A stretch of 64,000 nt of DNA, taken from assembly GCA_013076295.1 (NCBI GenBank), contig RQOL01000392.1, positions 62,001 to 126,000 on the forward strand, given 5' to 3'. The notes below the pieces were generated by a model. That model saw only the letters and a program-made list of their open reading frames with translations, ran no database searches and was not told the DNA's origin. This DNA comes from Sanderia malayensis (lineage: Eukaryota > Cnidaria > Scyphozoa > Semaeostomeae > Pelagiidae). Positions 46,001 through 58,704 of the stretch are shown here, piece after piece (the first letter of the stretch is position 1; each line of letters opens with the position of its first letter). A program made the translations under genes and the position numbers.

Positions 46001-46308
46001 TAGCAGGCTAATTGTTGTCGTCCCTAAAACAAAACAAACTTTTATCTTGCATCTTATCTACTGTACCATCAGTACGAGGCTTAGATGATGAAAACGAGGC
46101 TGACCGCTAAAACTAATTTCCGTGCATGTTAAACACTACAATCATGACAATAGATAGACAGGGCGGCGAGGGCGAGCCAAACCACTGTACGTGGGGTGGG
46201 AAAGGGCATGAGCGTCAGGGAATGCAGCGCACGAAGTGCGCCAACCACATTAAACTTTGTTTACTTGAGGGACTCCGGGAAGCGAGCGTAGCGAGCGCCC
46301 CCGGCTAG
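46001..46308 (+). repeat. 3' subterminal region and terminus of A5
   Basis: The single module starts at 46204 (GGGCATGAGCGTCAGGG) and ends GCGAGCGCCCCCGGCTAG. The hairpin arm GGGGGCTC of A3 is GAGGGACTC here, so the A5 terminal hairpin is weaker, which could reduce termination at this end. Confidence 0.8.
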
Positions 46309-47778
46309 TCTCTATTATATAATCTACGTCGACACGTGACCCGGAGGCGCTGAACAATGGGCTATTGTTTGGTGAACAATCGACGTTCCACCGAACAATG
46401 GGATCAAAGGAATTTCGTTGTGAACACAAAGGCTTTTTTGTGGGTGGTCAATAAGGGTGCAAATTGGTATCAAAATGATCGCTGCATTCTGCTGATCATT
46501 TTGTACTGTTTGGCTAATTTCTAGCCCCAGCGGTTCGGGAGTTATGGCCCATTTTGTGTTCCGACTTTCTAGAAAGTTCCCAGGACCGAGTTAATGAGAT
46601 GCAAAACGAGCAGGGAGAAGCAGGTGTTTTCGTGGTGAAACGGGCGGCAAGTTGCTCGGGTTTAAACGTGAATACGTGCCGGAAATCAATTGTAAAGACC
46701 TGTCAATTGTTGTCAAGACCTGTGGAGACAATTTGTGGACAATTATTTCAAGGTATTTCCTTTATTCAATTGTTTTTGGCTTTAAATAGCACGAGTTTTG
46801 TTTTTTTCAACTCGCGTTTTTCTTTCGGCTCGAGGGCCTAACCAAAACACGAAGAAAATTTTGATTTTCTCGGGCCGTTCTGGGCCGATTTTGTCCATTT
46901 AAGCTTTTGATAACTGTTTATTTACACGATAACTAAAGTTATATGGCTTTGTTTTTTTTGTTTTGTTGATTTTCCTCTGTTTTTGGACATTTTTAGCCGA
47001 GTTTGGGTTTTGCTGGGAAACACGAAATTTTCAAGCAACACGCGTGTGTTTTGCATTTGCGAAAATTAATTTTGAACCTGCCAAAACTTTGTTTTTTTCA
47101 CCCAAATACTTTCGATAAATGTTCGCCAAGCTATTAGCTTCATGTTGATATTTTCGTGGGTTCTGTAGGACAAAAATTGCCCACGTTAATTTAATTTGAA
47201 ACTTGGTGAATCGTGTTTCAAATGCTATTTTTTTCAAGGGTTTGATTTCAGGGCTATTTTTGATGAAGAAAATCATGTCTTGGACTTCAAAAATTTACAA
47301 TTAAAATTGCGGAAAGCATTTCAAATGCACCCAACTACTTTCAATACTTATTCGCCAAGGTATCAGCTTCATGTTGGTGTAATTTGAGTTAAAATGGACA
47401 AAGTTTGACCAAGTTAGGGGCATTTTTGTGTTTTTAAAGTTGGCTGATGAAAAAAATTTTTCACGGCTTTTGTGTTGGACTCCACTAAATACTCTCTTAA
47501 AATTCAAAACAAAACTGTTAAGAAATGTGAATATTTTTATCGGATTTGCTGTTTCCTTAGCTACAGTTTGATATATTTTTTATTACAGATTGAGTTTAAA
47601 CTTTCCAGGATTGATTAAATTTTTGAAGGCAACTTTTTTTTTCAAACTTCACACTGAAGCTATCAACTTTTGGAAGCGGCTTTCAGGGGGGCGGCAGCGT
47701 GGGCGCGGGGCGGTCGCATGGCAGGGGGGAAGATTCGACCTCCCACCTTTATTTTCTTTAGAAATGTGGCGTCGTGTG

Positions 47779-48878
47779 TATTGTAGGGTATGTATTGTAA
47801 GGTATGTATTGTAAGGTATGTATTGTAAGGTATGTATTGTAGGGTATGTATTGTAGGGTATGTATTGTAGGGTATGTTATGTAGGGTATGTATTGTAGGG
47901 TATGTATTGTAGGGTATGTATTGTAGGGTATGTATTGTAAGGTATGTATTGTAAGTTATGTATTTTAGGGTGTGTATTGTAGGGTATGTATTGTAGGGTA
48001 TGTATTGTACGGTATGTATTGTAGGGTATGTATTGTAAGGTATGTATCGTAGGGTATGTTATGTAGGGTATGTATTGTAGGGTATGTATTGTAGGGTATG
48101 TTATGTAGGGTATTTATTGTAGGGTATGTATTGTAAGGTATGTATTGTAGGGTATGTATTGTAGGGTTTGTATTGTAGGGTTTGTATTGTAGGGTATGTA
48201 TTGTAGGGTATGTATTGTTGAGTATGTATAGTAGGGTATGTTATGTAGGGTATGTATTGTAAGGTATGTATTGTAGGGTATGTATTGTAGGGTATGTATT
48301 GTAGGGTATGTATGTAGGGTATGTATTGTAGGGTATGTATTGTAGGGTATGTTATGTAGGGTAGGTATTGTAGGGTATGTATTGTAGGGTCTGTTATGTA
48401 GGGTATGTATAGTAGGGTATGTATGGTAGGGTATGTATTGTAGGGTATGTATGGTAGGGTATGTATCGTAGGGTATGTATTGTAGGGTATGTATTGTAGG
48501 GTATGTTATGTAGGGTATGTATTGTAGGGTATGTATTGTAGGGTATGTTATGTAGGGTATGTATTGTGGGGTATGTATAGTAGGGTATGTTATGTAGGGT
48601 ATGTATAATAGGGTATGTTATGTAGGGTATGTATTGTAGGGTATGTATTGTAGGGTATTTATGGTAGGGTATGTATTGTAGGGTATGTATAGTAGGTTAT
48701 GTATTGTAGGGTATGTATAGTAGGGTATGTATGTAGGGTATGTATTGTAGGGTATGTATAGTAGGGTATGTATTGTAGGGTATGTATAGTAGGGTATGTT
48801 ATGTAGGGTATGTATTTTAGGGTGTGTATTGTAGGGTATGTATTGTAGGGTATGTATGTATGTATGTATGTATGTATG
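47779..48878 (+). repeat. 14-bp minisatellite of unit A6
   Basis: About 77 units with a characteristic order of variants (TGTAAGG blocks near 47805, TTTGTATTG near 48175, a TTGAGTATG unit near 48222, TATAGTAGGG units after 48400). The order recurs in A8. Confidence 0.9.
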
Positions 48879-49371
48879 TATGGGCATGAGCGGTAGCGAA
48901 GGCAGCGCGCGAAGCGCGCCCACCAAATTAAGCTTTGTTTATGTGATGGGCTCCGGGGAGGGAGCGAAGCGACCGAACCCGGCTCATGTATGTATGTATG
49001 TATGTATGTATGTATGTATGTATGTATGTATGTATGCATGTATGCATGTATGTATGTATGTATGTATGTATGTATGTATGTATGTAGGTATGTATGTATG
49101 TATGTATGTATGTATGTATGTATGTATGTTTGTATGTATGGGCATGAGCGGTAGCGAATGCAGCGCGCGAAGCGCGCCAACCAGATTAAGCTTTGGTTAC
49201 TTGACGGGCTCCGGGGAGGGAGCGAAGCGACCGAACCCGGCCCTTGTATGTATGTATGTATGTATGGGCATGAGCGGGAACGAATGCAGCGCGCGAAGCG
49301 CGCCAACCAGATTAAGCTTTGTTGCTTGGGGGGCTCCGGGGAGGGAGCGTAGCGACCGGGCCCCCGGCTAG
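48879..49371 (+). repeat. Three 3' modules and terminus of A6
   Basis: Modules start at about 48883, 49140 and 49266. The first two end ACCGAACCCGGCTC or CCCGGCCCTT and pass into (ATGT)n; the third ends GACCGGGCCCCCGGCTAG. The (ATGT)n after the first is about 150 bases with GCATG and TAGG interruptions; after the second it is only about 20. Confidence 0.9.
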
Positions 49372-50858
49372 TCTATATATAATAAAATGTGATCACACGT
49401 GACCCGCCGGCGCTCCACAATGGGCCATTGTCTCCGGAACAATCGCCCTTGTCTTTTGAACAATCGACGTTCGACCAAACAATGGGATCAAAGGAATTTC
49501 GTTGTAATCAAAAATGCTTTTTTCCTGGGGGTCAATAAGGGTGGAAATGGGTATAGAAATGATCGCTGCATTGTGCTGATGACAGTAAAGTATGTGGCTA
49601 ATTTCTACTCCAAGTGGTTCGGGAGTTATGCCCCATTTTGTGTTCCGACCTTCTAGAAAGTTCCGAGGACCGAGTTAATGAGATGCAAAACGAGCAGGGA
49701 GAAGCACGTGTTTTTTTAGTTGAACGGGCGGCAAGTTGCTCGGGTTTAAGCGTGAATACTTGCCGGAAATCAATTGTAAAGACGTGTCAATTGTTGTCAA
49801 GACATGTGGAGACAATGTGTGGACAATTATTTCAAGGTATTTCCTTTATTCAATTGTTTTTTGCTTTAAATAGCACGAGTTTTGTTTTGTTTAACCTCAC
49901 GTTTTTATTTCGGCTCGAGGGCCTAACCAAAACACGAAGACAATTTTCATTTTCTCGGGTCGTTCTGGGCCGATTTTCTCCATTTAAACTTTCGATAACT
50001 GTTTACTTACACAAGAACTAAAGTTATATGGCTTCGTTTTTTTTGTTTTGTTGATTTTCCTCTGTTTTTGGACAGTTTTAGCCGAGTTTGGATTTTGCTT
50101 GAAAACACGAAATTTTCAAGCAACACGCGTGTGTTTTGCATTTGCGAAAATTAATTTTTAGCCTGCCAAAACTTTCTTTTTTTCACCCAAATACTTTCGA
50201 TAAATGGTCGTCAAGCTATGAGCTTCATTTTGATATTTTCGTGGGTTCTGTAGGACAACAATTGGCCACGTTAATTTAATTTGAAAGTTGGTGAATCGTG
50301 TTTAAATTACCATTTTTTGCAGGGCTTTGATTTCAAGCCTATTTTTGATGAAGAAAATCATGTCTTGGACTTCAAAAATTTACAACTAAAATTGCGAAAA
50401 GCTTTTCATATGCACCCAAGTACTTTCGATACTTATTCGCCAAGGTATTAGCTTCATGCTGGTGTAATTTGAGTTAAAATGGACAAATTTTGACCAAGTT
50501 AGGGGAATTTTTGTGTTTTTAAAGTTGGCTGATGAATAAATTTTTCCACGGCTTTTGTGTTGGGCTGCACTAAATACTCTCTTAAAATTAAAAACAACAC
50601 TGTTGAGAAATGTGAATATATTTATCGGATTCGCTGTTTCCTTAGCTACAGTTTGATATATTTTTTATTACAGATTGAGTTTAAATTTTCCAAGATTGAT
50701 TAAATTTTTGAAGGCAACTTTTTTTCAAACTTCACACTGAAGCTATCAAATTTCGGAAGCGGCTTTCAGGGGGGCGGTGTGGGCGCGGGGCGGTCGCTTG
50801 GCAGGGGGGAAGATTTGACCTCCCACCTTTACTTTCTTTAGAAATGTGGCGTCGTGTG

Positions 50859-51634
50859 TATTGTAGGGTATGTTATGTAGGGTATGTATTGTAGGGTATG
50901 TATGTAGGGTATGTATTGTAGGGTATGTATTGTAGGGTATGTATTGTAGGGTATTTATTGTAGGGTATGTATTATAGGGTATGTATTGTAGGGTATGTAT
51001 TGTAAGGTATGTATTGTAGGGTATTTATTGTAGGGTATGTATTGTAGGGTATGTATCGTAAGGTATGTGTTGTAAGGTATGTATTGTAAGTTATGTATTG
51101 TAGGGTATGTATTGTAGGGTATGTATTGTAGGGTATGTATGTAAGGTATGTATTGTAGGGTATGTATTGTAGGGTATGTATTGTAGAGTATGTATTGTAG
51201 GGTATGTATTGTAGGGTATGTATTGTAAGGTATGTATTGTAGGGTATGTATTGTAAGGTATGTATTGTAGGGTATGTATTGTAAGGTATGTATTGTAGGG
51301 TATGTATCGTGGGGTATGTATCGTAAGGTATGTATTGTAAGGTATGTATTGTAAGGTATGTATTGTAAGGTATGTATTGTAGGGTATGTATTGTAGGGTA
51401 TGTATTGTAGGGTATGTATTGTAGGGTATGTATTGTAGGGTATGTATTGTAGGGTATGTATTGTAGGGTATGTATTGTAAGGTATGCATTGTAGGGTATG
51501 TATTGTAGGGTATGTATTGTAGGGTATGTATTGTAGGGTATGTTATGTAGGGTATGTATTGTAGGGTATGTATCGTAGGGGATGTATCGTAGGGTATGTA
51601 TTGTAGGGTATGTATGTATGTATGTATGTATGTA
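50859..51634 (+). repeat. 14-bp minisatellite of unit A7
   Basis: About 53 units. Many TGTAAGG variants and a TCGTGGGG unit near 51308 give a recognisable order that is shared with A9. The minus strand is open throughout because the 42-base triple repeat encodes 14 residues without a stop. Confidence 0.9.
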
Positions 51635-52008
51635 TGGGCATGAGCGGCAGCGAATGCAGCGCGCGAAGCACGCCAACCAGATTAAGCTTTGTTTATGTGA
51701 TGGGCTCCGGGGAGGGAGCGAAGCGACCGAACCCGGCTCATGTATGTTTGTATGTATGTATGTATGTATGTATGTATGTATGTATGTATGTATGTATGTA
51801 TGTATGTATGTATGTATGTATGTATGTATGTATGTATGTATGTATGTATGTATGTATGTATGTATGTATGTATGTATGTATGTAGGTATGTATGTATGTA
51901 TGGGCATGAGCGGGAGCGAATGCAGCGCGCGAAGCGCGCCAACCACATTAAGCTTTTGTTGCTTGGGGGGCTCCGGGGAGGGAGCGAAGCGACCGGGCCC
52001 CCGGCTAG
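51635..52008 (+). repeat. Two 3' modules and terminus of A7
   Basis: Modules start at about 51636 and 51902 around ~160 bases of (ATGT)n. The terminal module ends GGGCCCCCGGCTAG. The first ends AACCCGGCTCATG. Confidence 0.9.
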
Positions 52009-53477
52009 TCTCTATTATATAATCTACGCCGACACGTGACCCGGAGGCGCTGAACAATGGGCTATTGTTTGGTGAACAATCGACGTTCCACCGAACAATG
52101 GGATCAAAGGAATTTCGTTGTGAACACAAAGGCTTTTTTGTGGGTGGTCAATAAGGGTGCAAATTGGTATCAAAATGATCGCTGCATTCTGCTGATCATT
52201 TTGTACTGTTTGGCTAATTTCTAGCCCCAGCGGTTCGGGAGTTATGGCCCATTTTGTGTTCCGACTTTCTAGAAAGTTCCCAGGACCGAGTTAATGAGAT
52301 GCAAAACGAGCAGGGAGAAGCAGGTGTTTTCGTGGTGAAACGGGCGGCAAGTTGCTCGGGTTTAAACGTGAATACGTGCCGGAAATCAATTGTAAAGACC
52401 TGTCAATTGTTGTCAAGACCTGTGGAGACAATTTGTGGACAATTATTTCAAGGTATTTCCTTTATTCAATTGTTTTTGGCTTTAAATAGCACGAGTTTTG
52501 TTTTTTTCAACTCGCGTTTTTCTTTCGGCTCGAGGGCCTAACCAAAACACGAAGAAAATTTTGATTTTCTCGGGCCGTTCTGGGCCGATTTTGTCCATTT
52601 AAGCTTTCGATAACTGTTTATTTACACGATAACTAAAGTTATATGGCTTTGTTTTTTTTGTTTTGTTGATTTTCCTCTGTTTTTGGACATTTTTAGCCGA
52701 GTTTGGGTTTTGCTGGGAAACACGAAATTTTCAAGCAACACGCGTGTGTTTTGCATTTGCGAAAATTAATTTTTAACCTGCCAAAACTTTGTTTTTTTCA
52801 CCCAAATACTTTCGATAAATGTTCACCAAGCTATTAGCTTCATGTTGATATTTTCGTGGGTTCTGTAGGACAAAAATTGCCCACGTTAATTTAATTTGAA
52901 ACTTGGTGAATCGTGTTTCAAATGCTATTTTTTTCAAGGGTTTGATTTCAGGGCTATTTTTGATGAAGAAAATCATGTCTTGGACTTCAAAAATTTACAA
53001 TTAAAATTGCGGAAAGCATTTCAAATGCACCCAATTACTTTCAATACTTATTCGCCAAGGTATCAGCTTCATGTTGGTGTAATTTGAGTTAAAATGGACA
53101 AAGTTTGACCAAGTTAGGGGCATTTTTGTGTTTTTAAAGTTGGCTGATGAAAAAAATTTTTCACGGCTTTTGTGTTGGACTCCACTAAATACTCTCTTAA
53201 AATTCAAAACAAAACTGTTAAGAAATGTGAATATTTTATCGGATTTGCTGTTTCCTTAGCTACAGTTTGATATATTTTTTATTACAGATTGAGTTTAAAC
53301 TTTCCAGGATTGATTAAATTTTTGAAGGCAACTTTTTTTTTCAAACTTCACACTGAAGCTATCAACTTTTGGAAGCGGCTTTCAGGGGGGCGGCAGCGTG
53401 GGCGCGGGGCGGTCGCATGGCAGGGGGGAAGATTCGACCTCCCACCTTTATTTTCTTTAGAAATGTGGCGTCGTGTG

Positions 53478-54592
53478 TATTGTAGGGTATGTATTGTAAG
53501 GTATGTATTGTAAGGTATGTATTGTAAGGTATGTATTGTAAGGTATGTATTGTAGGGTATGTATTGTAGGGTATGTATTGTAGGGTATGTTATGTAGGGT
53601 ATGTATTGTAGGGTATGTATTGTAGGGTATGTATTGTAGGGTATGTATTGTAAGGTATGTATTGTAAGGTATGTATTTTAGGGTGTGTATTGTAGGGTAT
53701 GTATTGTAGGGTATGTATTGTACGGTAAGTATTGTAGGGTATGTATTGTAAGGTATGTATCGTAGGGTATGTTATGTAGGGTATGTATTGTAGGGTATGT
53801 ATTGTAGGGTATGTTATGTAGGGTATTTATTGTAGGGTATGTATTGTAAGGTATGTATTGTAGGGTATGTATTGTAGGGTTTGTATTGTAGGGTTTGTAT
53901 TGTAGGGTATGTATTGTAGGGTATGTATTGTTGAGTATGTATAGTAGGGTATGTTATGTAGGGTATGTATTGTAAGGTATGTATTGTAGGGTATGTATTG
54001 TAGGGTATGTATTGTAGGGTATGTATGTAGGGTATGTATTGTAGGGTATGTATTGTAGGGTATGTTATGTAGGGTAGGTATTGTAGGGTATGTATTGTAG
54101 GGTCTGTTATGTAGGGTATGTATAGTAGGGTATGTATGGTAGGGTATGTATTGTAGGGTATGTATGGTAGGGTATGTATCGTAGGGTATGTATTGTAGGG
54201 TATGTATTGTAGGGTATGTTATGTAGGGTATGTATTGTAGGGTATGTATTGCAGGGTATGTTATGTAGGGTATGTATTGTGGGGTATGTATAGTAGGGTA
54301 TGTTATGTAGGGTATGTATAATAGGGTATGTTATGTAGGGTATGTATTGTAGGGTTTGTATTGTAGGGTATTTATGGTAGGGTATGTATTGTAGGGTATG
54401 TATAGTAGGGTATGTTTTGTAGGGTATGTATAGTAGGGTATGTATGTAGGGTATGTATTGTAGGGTATGTATAGTAGGGTATGTATTGTAGGGTATGTAT
54501 AGTAGGGTATGTTATGTAGGGTATGTATTTTAGGGTGTGTATTGTAGGGTATGTATTGTAGGGTATGTATGTATGTATGTATGTATGTATGT
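53478..54592 (+). repeat. 14-bp minisatellite of unit A8
   Basis: The same variant order as in A6, with one additional TGTAAGG unit near the start and a few base changes (for example TTTGTATTG near 54355, GCAGGG near 54251). Confidence 0.9.
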
Positions 54593-55084
54593 ATGGGCAT
54601 GAGCCGTAGCGAAGGCAGCGCGCGAAGCGCGCCCACCAAATTAAGCTTTGTTTATGTGATGGGCTCCGGGGAGGGAGCGAAGCGACCGAACCCGGCTCAT
54701 GTATGTATGTATGTATGTATGTATGTATGTATGTATGTATGTATGTATGCATGTATGCATGTATGTATGTATGTATGTATGTATGTATGTATGTATGTAG
54801 GTATGTATGTATGTATGTATGTATGTATGTATGTATGTATGTTTGTATGTATGGGCATGAGCGGTAGCGAATGCAGCGCGCGAAGCGCGCCAACCAGATT
54901 AAGCTTTGGTTACTTGACGGGCTCCGGGGAGGGAGCGAAGCGACCGAACCCGGCCCTTGTATGTATGTATGTATGTATGGGCATGAGCGGGAACGAATGC
55001 AGCGCGCGAAGCGCGCCAACCAGATTAAGCTTTGTTGCTTGGGGGGCTCCGGGGAGGGAGCGTAGCGACCGGGCCCCCGGCTAG
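54593..55084 (+). repeat. Three 3' modules and terminus of A8
   Basis: The same three-module arrangement as A6, at about 54596, 54853 and 54979, including the GCATG interruptions in the first (ATGT)n. It ends CCCCCGGCTAG. Confidence 0.9.
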
Positions 55085-56571
55085 TCTATATATAATAAAA
55101 TGTGATCACACGTGACCCGCCGGCGCTCCACAATGGGCCATTGTCTCCGGAACAATCGCCCTTGTCTTTTGAACAATCGACGTTCGACCAAACAATGGGA
55201 TCAAAGGAATTTCGTTGTAATCAAAAAGGCTTTTTTCCTGGGGGTCAATAAGGGTGGAAATGGGTATAGAAATGATCGCTGCATTGTGCTGATGACAGTA
55301 AAGTATGTGGCTAATTTCTACTCCAAGTGGTTCGGGAGTTATGCCCATTTTGTGTTCCGACCTTCTAGAAAGTTCCGAGGACCGAGTTAATGAGATGCAA
55401 AACGAGCAGGGAGAAGCACGTGTTTTTTTTAGTTGAACGGGCGGCAAGTTGCTCGGGTTTAAGCGTGAATACTTGCCGGAAATCAATTGTAAAGACGTGT
55501 CAATTGTTGTCAAGACATGTGGAGACAATGTGTGGACAATTATTTCAAGGTATTTCCTTTATTCAATTGTTTTTTGCTTTAAATAGCACGAGTTTTGTTT
55601 TGTTTAACCTCACGTTTTTATTTCGGCTCGAGGGCCTAACCAAAACACGTAGACAATTTTCATTTTCTCGGGTCGTTCTGGGCCGATTTTCTCCATTTAA
55701 ACTTTCGATAACTGTTTACTTACACAAGAACTAAAGTTATATGGCTTCGTTTTTTTTGTTTTGTTGATTTTCCTCTGTTTTTGGACAGTTTTAGCCGAGT
55801 TTGGATTTTGCTTGAAAACACGAAATTTTCAAGCAACACGCGTGTGTTTTGCATTTGCGAAAATTAATTTTTAGCCTGCCAAAACTTTCTTTTTTTCACC
55901 CAAATACTTTCGATAAATGTTCGTCAAGCTATGAGCTTCATTTTGATATTTTCGTGGGTTCTGTAGGACAACAATTGGCCACGTTAATTTAATTTGAAAG
56001 TTGGTGAATCGTGTTTAAATTACCATTTTTTGCAGGGCTTTGATTTCAAGCCTATTTTTTGATGAAGAAAATCATGTCTTGGACTTCAAAAATTTACAAC
56101 TAAAATTGCGAAAAGCTTTTCATATGCACCCAAGTACTTTCGATACTTATTCGCCAAGGTATTAGCTTCATGCTGGTGTAATTTGAGTTAAAATGGACAA
56201 ATTTTGACCAAGTTAGGGGAATTTTTGTGTTTTTAAAGTTGGCTGATGAATAAATTTTTCCACGGCTTTTGTGTTGGGCTGCACTAAATACTCTCTTAAA
56301 ATTAAAAACAACACTGTTGAGAAATGTGAATATATTTATCGGATTCGCTGTTTCCTTAGCTACAGTTTGATATACTTTTTATTACAGATTGAGTTTAAAT
56401 TTTCCAAGATTGATTAAATTTTTGAAGGCAACTTTTTTTCAAACTTCACACTGAAGCTATCAAATTTCGGAAGCGGCTTTCAGGGGGGCGGTGTGGGCGC
56501 GGGGCGGTCGCTTGGCAGGGGGGAAGATTTGACCTCCCACCTTTACTTTCTTTAGAAATGTGGCGTCGTGT

Positions 56572-57354
56572 GTATTGTAGGGTATGTTATGTAGGGTATG
56601 TATTGTAGGGTATGTATGTAGGGTATGTATTGTAGGGTATGTATTGTAGGGTATGTATTGTAGGGTATTTATTGTAGGGTATGTATTATAGGGTATGTAT
56701 TGTAGGGTATGTATTGTAAGGTATGTATTGTAGGGTATTTATTGTAGGGTATGTCTTGTAGGGTATGTATCGTAAGGTATGTGTTGTAAGGTATGTATTG
56801 TAAGTTATGTATTGTAGGGGTATGTATTGTAGGGTATGTATTGTAGGGTATGTATGTAAGGTATGTATTGTAGGGTATGTATTGTAGGGTATGTATTGTA
56901 GAGTATGTATTGTAGGGTATGTATTGTAGGGTATGTATTGTAAGGTATGTATTGTAGGTATTTTGTTTGTATTGTAGGTATGTATTTTAGGGTATGTATT
57001 TGTAAGGTATGTATTGTAGGGTATGTATCGTGGGGTATGTATCGTAAGGTATGTATTGTAAGGTATGTATTGTAAGGTATGTATTGTAAGGTATGTATTG
57101 TAGGGTATGTATTGTAGGGTATGTATTGTAGGGTATGTATTGTAGGGTATGTATTGTAGGGTATGTATTGTAGGGTATGTATTGTAGGGTATGTATTGTA
57201 AGGTATGCATTGTAGGGTATGTATTGTAGGGTATGTATTGTAGGGTATGTATTGTAGGGTATGTTATGTAGGGTATGTATTGTAGGGTATGTATCGTAGG
57301 GGATGTATCGTAGGGTATGTATTGTAGGGTATGTATGTATGTATGTATGTATGT
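56572..57354 (+). repeat. 14-bp minisatellite of unit A9
   Basis: The variant order is as in A7, including the TCGTGGGG unit (near 57028), with an irregular patch at 56955-57002. Confidence 0.88.
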
Positions 57355-57700
57355 ATGGGCATGAGCGGCAGCGAATGCAGCGCGCGAAGCGCGCCAACCA
57401 GATTAAGCTTTGTTTATGTGATGGGCTCCGGGGAGGGAGCGAAGCGACCGAACCCGGCTCATGTATGTTTGTATGTATGTATGTATGTATGTATGTATGT
57501 ATGTATGTATGTATGTATGTATGTATGTATGTATGTATGTATGTATGTATGTATGTAGTATGTATGTATGTATGTAGGTATGTATGTATGTATGGGCATG
57601 AGCGGGAGCGAATGCAGCGCGCGAAGCGCGCCAACCACATTAAGCTTTTGTTGCTTGGGGGGCTCCGGGGAGGGAGCGAAGCGACCGGGCCCCCGGCTAG
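57355..57700 (+). repeat. Two 3' modules and terminus of A9
   Basis: Modules start at about 57358 and 57594 with shortened (ATGT)n between them. It ends CCCCCGGCTAG. Confidence 0.9.
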
Positions 57701-58704
57701 TCTCTATTATATAATCTACGCCGACACGTGACCCGGAGGCGCTGAACAATGGGCTATTGTTTGGTGAACAATCGACGTTCCACCGAACAATGGGATCAAA
57801 GGAATTTCGTTGTGAACACAAAGGCTTTTTTGTGGGTGGTCAATAAGGGTGCAAATTGGTATCAAAATGATCGCTGCATTCTGCTGATCATTTTGTACTG
57901 TTTGGCTAATTTCTAGCCCCAGCGGTTCGGGAGTTATGGCCCATTTTGTGTTCCGACTTTCTAGAAAGTTCCCAGGACCGAGTTAATGAGATGCAAAACG
58001 AGCAGGGAGAAGCAGGTGTTTTCGTGGTGAAACGGGCGGCAAGTTGCTCGGGTTTAAACGTGAATACGTGCCGGAAATCAATTGTAAAGACCTGTCAATT
58101 GTTGTCAAGACCTGTGGAGGCAATTTGTGGACAATTATTTCAAGGTATTTCCTTTATTCAATTGTTTTTGGCTTTAAATAGCACGAGTTTTGTTTTTTTC
58201 AACTCGCGTTTTTCTTTCGGCTCGAGGGCCTAACCAAAACACGAAGAAAATTTTGATTTTCTCGGGCCGTTCTGGGCCGATTTTGTCCATTTAAGCTTTC
58301 GATAACTGTTTATTTACACGATAACTAAAGTTATATGGCTTTGTTTTTTTTGTTTTGTTGATTTTCCTCTGTTTTTGGACATTTTTAGCCGAGTTTGGGT
58401 TTTGCTGGGAAACACGAAATTTTCAAGCAACACGCGTGTGTTTTGCATTTGCGAAAATTAATTTTTAACCTGCCAAAACTTTGTTTTTTTCACCCAAATA
58501 CTTTCGATAAATGTTCGCCAAGCTATTAGCTTCATGTTGATATTTTCGTGGGTTCTGTAGGACAAAAATTGGCCACGTTAATTTAATTTGAAAGTTTTAT
58601 TGTTTTTAAAGTACCTTGATGAATTCATTTTTTCACTTTCAGAAGAAACGGCTTTTAGGGGGGCGGCAGGGTGGGCGCTGGGTGGTCGCTTGCCAGGGGG
58701 AAGT

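Larger units (their letters stand above)
30370..46308 (+). mobile_element. Long (once-autonomous) Helitron A5, 15.9 kb
   Basis: The 5' end TCTCTATTATATAATC follows the CTAG of A4. The A 5' region stops early at about 31379, in the middle of the second direct-repeat block, and joins the minisatellite. One module (32092-32197) and (ATGT)n lead into the gene region, which is collinear with A3 from about 32560. A ~980-bp deletion removes the end of the helicase. The tail holds accessory genes 1-3 and a single 3' module ending CGGCTAG at 46308. It is shorter than A3 because of this deletion, the missing SINE and smaller losses in the tail. Confidence 0.9.
46309..49371 (+). mobile_element. Non-autonomous Helitron unit A6
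   Basis: It starts TCTCTATTATATAATC after the A5 terminus and ends CCCCCGGCTAG before TCTATATATAATAAA of A7. It has a full 5' region, a long minisatellite and three 3' modules. It is nearly identical to A8, including minisatellite variants and SSR interruptions. Confidence 0.9.
49372..52008 (+). mobile_element. Non-autonomous Helitron unit A7
   Basis: It starts TCTATATATAATAAAATG and has CCCGCCGGCGCTCC where A6 has CCGGAGGCGCTGAAC, so it belongs to a different A subtype from A6. It ends CCCGGCTAG at 52008. It is nearly identical to A9 apart from repeat-length and scattered single-base differences. Confidence 0.9.
52009..55084 (+). mobile_element. Non-autonomous Helitron unit A8 (duplicate of A6)
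   Basis: The same ends, length (3,076 against 3,063) and internal variants as A6; only scattered single-base and repeat-number differences were seen. Together with A9 it forms the second copy of a ~5.7-kb dimer. Confidence 0.9.
55085..57700 (+). mobile_element. Non-autonomous Helitron unit A9 (duplicate of A7)
   Basis: Matches A7 in 5' terminus, internal bases and 3' structure. It is 21 bases shorter overall, mainly through loss of (ATGT) units. A short irregular patch at 56955-57002 (GTAGGTATTTTGTTTG) breaks the otherwise regular array. Confidence 0.9.

Noticed and set aside
50972..52129. Long minus-strand frames (up to 385 codons) reading [14 protein letters not shown] repeats
   Set aside because: A stop-free 14-bp tandem repeat read three times gives a 14-residue repeat in every array. 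Frames break wherever one monomer changes length, there is no start context, and the array length varies freely. A repeat artefact, not a gene.
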